A stretch of DNA of 64,000 nucleotides from assembly GCA_036320915.1 (NCBI GenBank), contig JAXBDG010000002.1:2813501-2877500 (forward strand), read 5' to 3'. Origin of the DNA: Linnemannia elongata (lineage: Eukaryota; Mortierellomycota; Mortierellomycetes; Mortierellales; Mortierellaceae). The position numbers were made by a program, and so were the translations under genes. Under the pieces are notes generated by a model. The model ran no database searches. It saw only the letters and a list, made by a program, of their open reading frames with translations, and had not been told where the DNA came from. Below, piece after piece: positions 58,801 through 64,000 of the stretch (position 1 is its first letter; every line of letters begins with the position of its first letter).

Positions 58801-59971
58801 TCATCAAGATCAGATCCACCAACTGTCTGTACAGCAGCCATGTGTTGAATTCAATGGGGGCCGTCTATTGTGACAAATCAAAAATAGTGAAAAAGGGGTT
58901 GTCAACGAACCAAAGAACCATGAAAAGCAACATAAGATGAAATCACGATGAACGAGGGAAATCGAAGGTCGAGATGGATGATGAGTTACCTCAAAGTCAT
59001 AGTCGGATTCCATTTTACAGGTCAATTCGTCCTTGAGCCAGTCATACCAAGGGCTTCCACGGTTCTTATCAAAGATCCCCTTCTCTCGCGCCAGAGCGAC
59101 CAGACCACGGCGGTTGCTCTGCATCTTGAGAAGGTAGCCCAGACCGGCATTGTAGCCTGCCCTCCAAAAGACAAACAGGATCAGAAAGAGCCACTTCTTG
59201 ATCGATGTGGGCAGAGTAAGGAAGAGCAGGACCTGGACTCCCATGACAACAAGCGTGATGATGTCAAAGACAGACTTGCGCTTCGATATGTCAAAGATCT
59301 CTGTGACCATATCCTTTGTCACTGGCACCCTGAAGACTAGAAAAGAGGGATAAGAAGGAAATTGGTTGGCAGACAATTGGGGTCAGTCAGTTCGTCAATC
59401 AGTCAGCCATTCAGTCAGTTGTCCATCTTGCATATCCCTTTTATTTTCCCACGGGGGTAATAGATGTTATTTGTTACACCATTCCTTTTCTTTTCTTTTT
59501 TTTCTTTTCCTTGTGGGATCCATGTGAACACCAATAATAGAAACGACAACGCTTCAAGCAAACCATTGCAGCCCAACAACCCATCAGATCGGCGTAATAT
59601 ACAATGAGAAACAAAAGCGAGAAAATAAAGCAAGCAAACCACAAAGTCGAAGAAAAAAACTTACTGGTGCCATTGGGCGTTTTGCCATAGGCCGTCTCAG
59701 CAGACTCTTTGACGAGGCTCTCTTTTTGAGTCTCTGTCAACTTGCGGCCCAAGGGGAACCTAGTCAAGCCGTCGCTTGGCACTCGACTGTGTCCAGTCCC
59801 ATTCTTTTCAGGATCGGCACCAAAGCCATTGGTGAAGGCCGAGTCGGGTGAGAGCGTTGAGGAGGACGAGGGTTGGTGGTGATGTTTGTTGGCAGAGGAG
59901 ATACCGGTCGACGCTAATGGGTCTTGTTGGTCGTCTCCTGCAGCCTTGCGGTTGCGAAGCTCTGTGTCCAT
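55825..59971 (-). CDS. CHO2: phosphatidylethanolamine N-methyltransferase
   Basis: Eight exons on the minus strand: 59971-59665, 59336-58990, 58864-58636, 58475-58275, 58189-57457, 57348-56929, 56832-56348, 56246-55825; phase closes at every junction, 1,047 aa. It catalyses the first S-adenosylmethionine-dependent methylation of phosphatidylethanolamine towards phosphatidylcholine in the ER. Seen: about 100 soluble N-terminal residues, [10 protein letters not shown], then many hydrophobic segments; two methyltransferase-type repeats with [10 protein letters not shown] and [17 protein letters not shown] in the first and FGWFYGDFF in the second; a soluble C-terminal part with a beta-rich domain (about 730-910) and an Ala/Glu tail. 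This double-domain length is typical of fungal CHO2 rather than the short OPI3/PEMT type. Confidence 0.94.
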
Positions 59972-60354
59972 TCGTGCAGGATCGAAGGGAGAAAATGGGG
60001 GAAAGGAGTAGCGCTTGGTCGTTAACGATATGAAGAGAGAGGTGCGCAGGTTTGTTAACGGCTTCTGTGTCCCGCGGGCGTTGTTGCTGTTTGGTTGTCT
60101 GGCCTGTGCTGTCTAGGAAAGACGAAGGTCAGTTGAATGACCTCTTTTGTTCAAGTGTTGAATGAGTGAATGAAGAACGCAGGTGAATGCGACTTGTTCA
60201 GAAAAAGGAGGGCAGGAATAAGGATAAGGGTAGAGAAGAAAGAAAGAAAGGTAAAAAGGCTGAAAAGAAAGCGCTTTTTAAACATAATAAATATCTGATC
60301 ACGGTCTACTGCGTTTATTCAATTGGCTACTAATCGCCCTGAGGCTGAGACACT

Positions 60355-60386
<32 letters not shown>

Positions 60387-60415
60387 GGACGCGTCTAACA
60401 GATCAGTGTTCTAGA
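59972..60415. promoter_or_regulatory. CHO2 upstream region
   Basis: Between the CHO2 start and the 5-phosphatase stop. It carries a purine-rich block on + (about 60,200-60,280; pyrimidine-rich in the CHO2 sense) and an A run of 30 nt (60,356-60,385). No perfect inositol-responsive CATGTGAAAT element was noticed. Confidence 0.5.
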
Positions 60416-63400
60416 TTACTTGTCTGAGGACAGGATCCTCACAACCTGGGCAAGATCGCCACCCTCCCGATCAAGAATACCCTCCACTCGAGGGTCATTC
60501 CATCCCCACGACCTCAACCAAGCCAGCTTCTTGATGCGGATCTCCTTCTCCTGAACCTTGTACCACCCGTCCTTCACCTGCTGCTCAACAACTCGTCGCT
60601 GTGCCTCGTCGATCCGTTTCACTCCTACCACGAATCCTCCACTGATCGGTCGGTGGTCTGAAACCCGGCACTCGTTGCGCTTGTAAAAGAGCTGCCTCAC
60701 ATGGCGACCTCTCCACAAGATTCGATCACACCAGGCGGGGGTTCGGTGCTTAGACGAGGTATCGTACGTGTCCGTACCAGGGTCATACTTGTAAGTGGGT
60801 GCAAAACGCAACTCGCTCTCGTTGAAGGCGCGAAGTACGAACTGAGGGTTCTTCTGCTTCTGTTGCAACAGCTGGTCATGGGCATGCAAGTGCGACCATT
60901 CCTGCGCCTGGACTCGGGAGACCGCCTCGCTGAACTTGACGTCGATACGGTAATTAAGGTCGCCAGAAAGGAAGCAGATCTCGTGGTCCATGGCCATAGT
61001 ACCGTCTCCGAACCAGAAGACCTCTGGGTGAACTGTTCCTGATGAAATGGCGGGGTTGGGATGACAGAGCTTCTTCAGGACGTTGGCCGCGTCCGTGTTA
61101 CGTTGCCGGGTATGCGATTGTCCTGCTGCCAAATGGCAATTGACAAATGAAATGGATGTGTCGTCGATGATGAATCTTGTCGCAATTCCACCCTAAGAAA
61201 TAATCGGAGATAAAGACACGCGTTAATTATGTGACAACAGCGCAAAGCCATAAAAGAAACATGAAAAGAAAGGTAAGCGGTACCTTGTTACCGTGGTATC
61301 CCTTCAGACCAGTCTTGACCATATCGACATGAGTCCACTCGCTGCGGATATTCTCCCATTCCTTGTCGCGTACAAAGACGCAGCTGAAAAGACCAACAAG
61401 GTTGGAACACTCCAGCAACTTAAAATTGATGCCCATAGGTGCATAGAGTTCCCGAATCTTGGTGGTCAGATAGATCTGCCAGCGTTTGTATTGCTTGGAG
61501 ATCGTTTCCGTCTCCGCCCGTTTCGATCCCTTCAACAATGATTCTACAGAGCGAAGAGAGTTATATAAATAACAGGTCAAAGTTAGACAAAGATTGGTTG
61601 CCAGCGGGAACGAAGAATAGCACGAGAAAAAAGGCACTTACTGGCAGTCATCTTTTTGCTCTCGAGGTCGACAATTTCCTGGAATCCAACGCTGATAATG
61701 TCAGGCGGTCCCTCCTGATCCATGCCGGTGAGCCATGACTCGAATAATTTCCTGTCGGCGCCACCATTAGCATCCTGCGCTGTCGGTTTCGAGGCGTCGA
61801 TGTTCCACGAGCAGATCAAAATCTTGAGATCTCTCCAGTGACAATACTCTTTGCTTCTATCGACCATTCCTTTTGCTATGAATTTGAAATTAGAAGAGAA
61901 GGTGAAGAGACGTGTTAGTTAGCTCATTTTAGATATCAGGCTGAACCGAGATCGGCAATGATAATTGAAGGAAAAGAGCTTTAGCATTTAAAATCTTACT
62001 CAGGCGGTCTTTGGCCATGAGTCCGTCCCAGATTTTGATTTCGCCATTTTCTGCGCAACTTCCAACTTGGTGACGGCCGCCGAGAATGAGGCCTTCCTCG
62101 TCCAGCTGCAGACAAGAGACCCCTGACTCCTTGTGTGCCTGCCAGTCTTTCATCACAACGGGCACCTCTGGACGGAGATCGAGGACGTAGATCTTTCCTG
62201 TGGCGAATCCAGCCCAGAGATACGAGCCTACGCCAAGTAGCGACATGATCCTGTAAGCGTGCACATTGATAATCCTAATCTTTTCACGAGTCTCGATCGA
62301 CCAGAGAATCACCTTGCCGTCCTCGTGCCCCGAGAAAACTTGGCCGCTTCCTGCAATGGTAGCCAGACAAGTCAATGGGCCAACGCCGTAGGGTATATCC
62401 ATGGAAGTAGGTGCAAGCTTGGGTCGTCCTGCATCAGGTCCAACGCGAACCACATGAATCTTGGACCCATCCGATGACCACAACGTGTCCTGGACAGCAA
62501 TGGCGCAGATCTGCTTGGCTGGGATGGTGAGCGATTGAAGAGGCGATTGGATGGTGGGTCTGCCAAAGGTCGCATCCTCAGGCCAGACAAAGACCGATCC
62601 TGTATCATCGACTGTCCAGACCTGACCTTTACAGCGGATGATATGGGTGACACAGCCGCCCTTGTGAGTCGCGCGCTTCTTTTCCACAACCTCCCTTGTC
62701 CGAGTGTCGATGACCTGTAGAGATCCATCGTTCCATCCTGCCCAGAGGTACTGGCCAAGCGAATCCGGTCGTCGACTCTGTGTGAACATAAGCGCTGTGG
62801 GTTTGTTGTCCTTCTCGTGGCCATAAGAAGAAACGTTTTCTCCTGTCAAGAGGGAGTAGACCCGAATGTTGGATGTTGCCGTTGCGACCTGTTCATGCGA
62901 AATACTGAATGCCCGGACGCCATGTGATTTCTGTCCAATGTCATGAATATCAACCGAATCCGAGAACAGAGGAAGACGTCGGTTCGATCGAGAATAGTCT
63001 GGGAACACGCCATCGGTTGGTAACGCTCCAGAGGCTGCTGGCTGGGTTGACTGGTGGTGTGATGCAAATGCATTATTCCTTCCTGTTTCCAATTCAGACT
63101 CGGCCAGAGATAACAGCGATCCTGGGTCCTGAGGGAGCTGGGGTCTTTTGCGCATAGAAGGTTTGGGAGGAAGAGCTGGAGCAACTTCCTGGTCGGACAA
63201 TGCGCCTGACGGCCGCCCAGGATATCCTTTGGCGTTTGGACGCGCAGGGAGCGAGGGTGGGGTAGGTGGTTCCTTGAAGGTCCTAGCACGGGTCGGTCGT
63301 GGCGAAGCATCCACGAAGCTTCTGAAGGGATTGGAGGGTGTTGCAGAAGATTGATATTCCTCTACATCGTCATAGTCCTTATCCGAGTCATCGCTTGTCT

Positions 63401-64000
63401 CGTCCGAGTCTGACTGAGAGTCACTCAGCTCAGGTTGCTGCTGCTGGGCGAATCCACGTTCAGGCACAGGACTCGTGGCAGCGCCAAAAGGAGAAGGGGA
63501 AGTAGATGAGGAAAAGACACGTTTTGGCGTTTGAGGTGCAAGATGGTCGTACGCCTGTTGAGGGGCTGTCAGATTACGGAATCGAGACGCATTGGCTGAC
63601 ATGCCACTCTCACCCGAAGAGGAAAAGAGAGGCGAGGGCCCTTTGGGCTGTTGTGTTTGCGAGTGGTGGTGCTGTTGCTGCTGATGAATTGGAGGTGGAG
63701 CTAATTGGACACTTGTGCGTCTTGGCGGCGGAGGAACAGGTTGGGAAGGCGAGGCCATGGCAAGACTCTGGGCTGCAGGGAAGGAAGGCGGGATAGGGGG
63801 AACACCCGAGAGTCGTTGAGAGGTTGAAAAGACGTTTTGACGCGCTGGTGTGGGAGGAGTCGCATGGTGTTGAGGTTGAATAGGCTGCTGGGGTGACGAT
63901 ACTACACCTGAGAGCGGAGAGCGTGACCTTGGAGGAAGAGAGGGGACTGAGGATGGATGGATTGGAGGAGGCGAGCTGACCGCGTTCGAGCGAGGGCTGG
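60416..64000 (-). CDS. WD40-repeat inositol polyphosphate 5-phosphatase, 5' end beyond window
   Basis: Exons on the minus strand: at least 64000-62000, then 61875-61642, 61543-61284, 61192-60416; phase closes. The frame stays open to the window edge, so the N-terminus is missing. Order: Pro/Ser/Gln-rich region with PPPPRRTS-type motifs and an acidic run, a seven-bladed WD40-like domain (blades such as WAGWNDGSLQVIDTR, FSGHEDGKVILWSIETR, IKIWDGL), then a catalytic 5-phosphatase domain with PDIISVGFQEIVDL, LSGDLNYRI, PAWCDRILWRG and SDHRPISGG. These enzymes remove the 5-phosphate from PI(4,5)P2 and related inositol phosphates. The WD40-catalytic order is like that of plant WD40-containing 5PTases and some fungal proteins. 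Substrate preference cannot be read. Confidence 0.9.

Noticed and set aside
60356..60385. Poly(A) run as a sign of a retroposed copy
   Set aside because: No duplicated flanks and no retroelement tail motif beside it; treated as a simple homopolymer.

Overview
The window looks like nuclear DNA of a filamentous early-diverging fungus, most likely Mortierellomycotina (Mortierella, Linnemannia or Podila type). This is inferred from the gene set (RIM15-type kinase, SLA2, CHO2, DGAT2, a WD40-fused inositol 5-phosphatase), from many 60-150 nt introns with GTAAGT-like donors, from Gln- and Ser-rich tracts and from pyrimidine-rich leaders. No species can be named from sequence alone.

Layout. 1-5,292: no gene; from about 1.2 kb the + strand is strikingly C/T-rich up to the start codon of a giant RIM15/cek1-type kinase gene (5,293-16,314, seven exons, about 3,470 aa). 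16,494-16,564: a tRNA-Glu(CTC) gene on the minus strand. Directly upstream of that tRNA, 16,658-20,645 holds a nested pile of 5'-truncated LINE copies and one tRNA-derived SINE, with readable target-site duplications. 20,932-23,005 and 32,389-34,473 hold two paralogous Baeyer-Villiger/FMO-type monooxygenase genes with superimposable exon structures and similar promoters.

Between the two paralogs sits an 8.6-kb composite DNA transposon (23,441-32,041). It carries an eight-exon gene for a Fanzor, the eukaryotic relative of TnpB RNA-guided nucleases, with RuvC-I, RuvC-II, zinc-ribbon and RuvC-III motifs in order, a very long N-terminal extension and a single in-frame TAA. Beside it is a frameshifted Tc1/mariner-IS630-like transposase with its own terminal inverted repeats. 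The outer left end at 23,441 resembles the transposase unit's repeats, so the unit has two left-type ends and one right-type end. This is the most interesting system in the window.

35,226-64,000 is ordinary gene-dense chromosome: a calmodulin-sized EF-hand protein, an OB-fold/CST (CTC1)-like protein, a Gln-rich coiled-coil protein, SLA2, a small conserved-looking protein of unknown role, DGAT2, RPL12 (with a 9-nt last coding exon), a quinone oxidoreductase, a Nudix/TPK-related hydrolase, CHO2 and the 3' part of a WD40 plus inositol 5-phosphatase gene that runs off the right edge. Three of these genes bear on lipid biology (triacylglycerol synthesis, phosphatidylcholine synthesis, phosphoinositide turnover), but nothing suggests a functional cluster.

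Most multi-exon models were built by hand from donor and acceptor sites and checked for reading-phase continuity; where phase closed across every junction this is stated.
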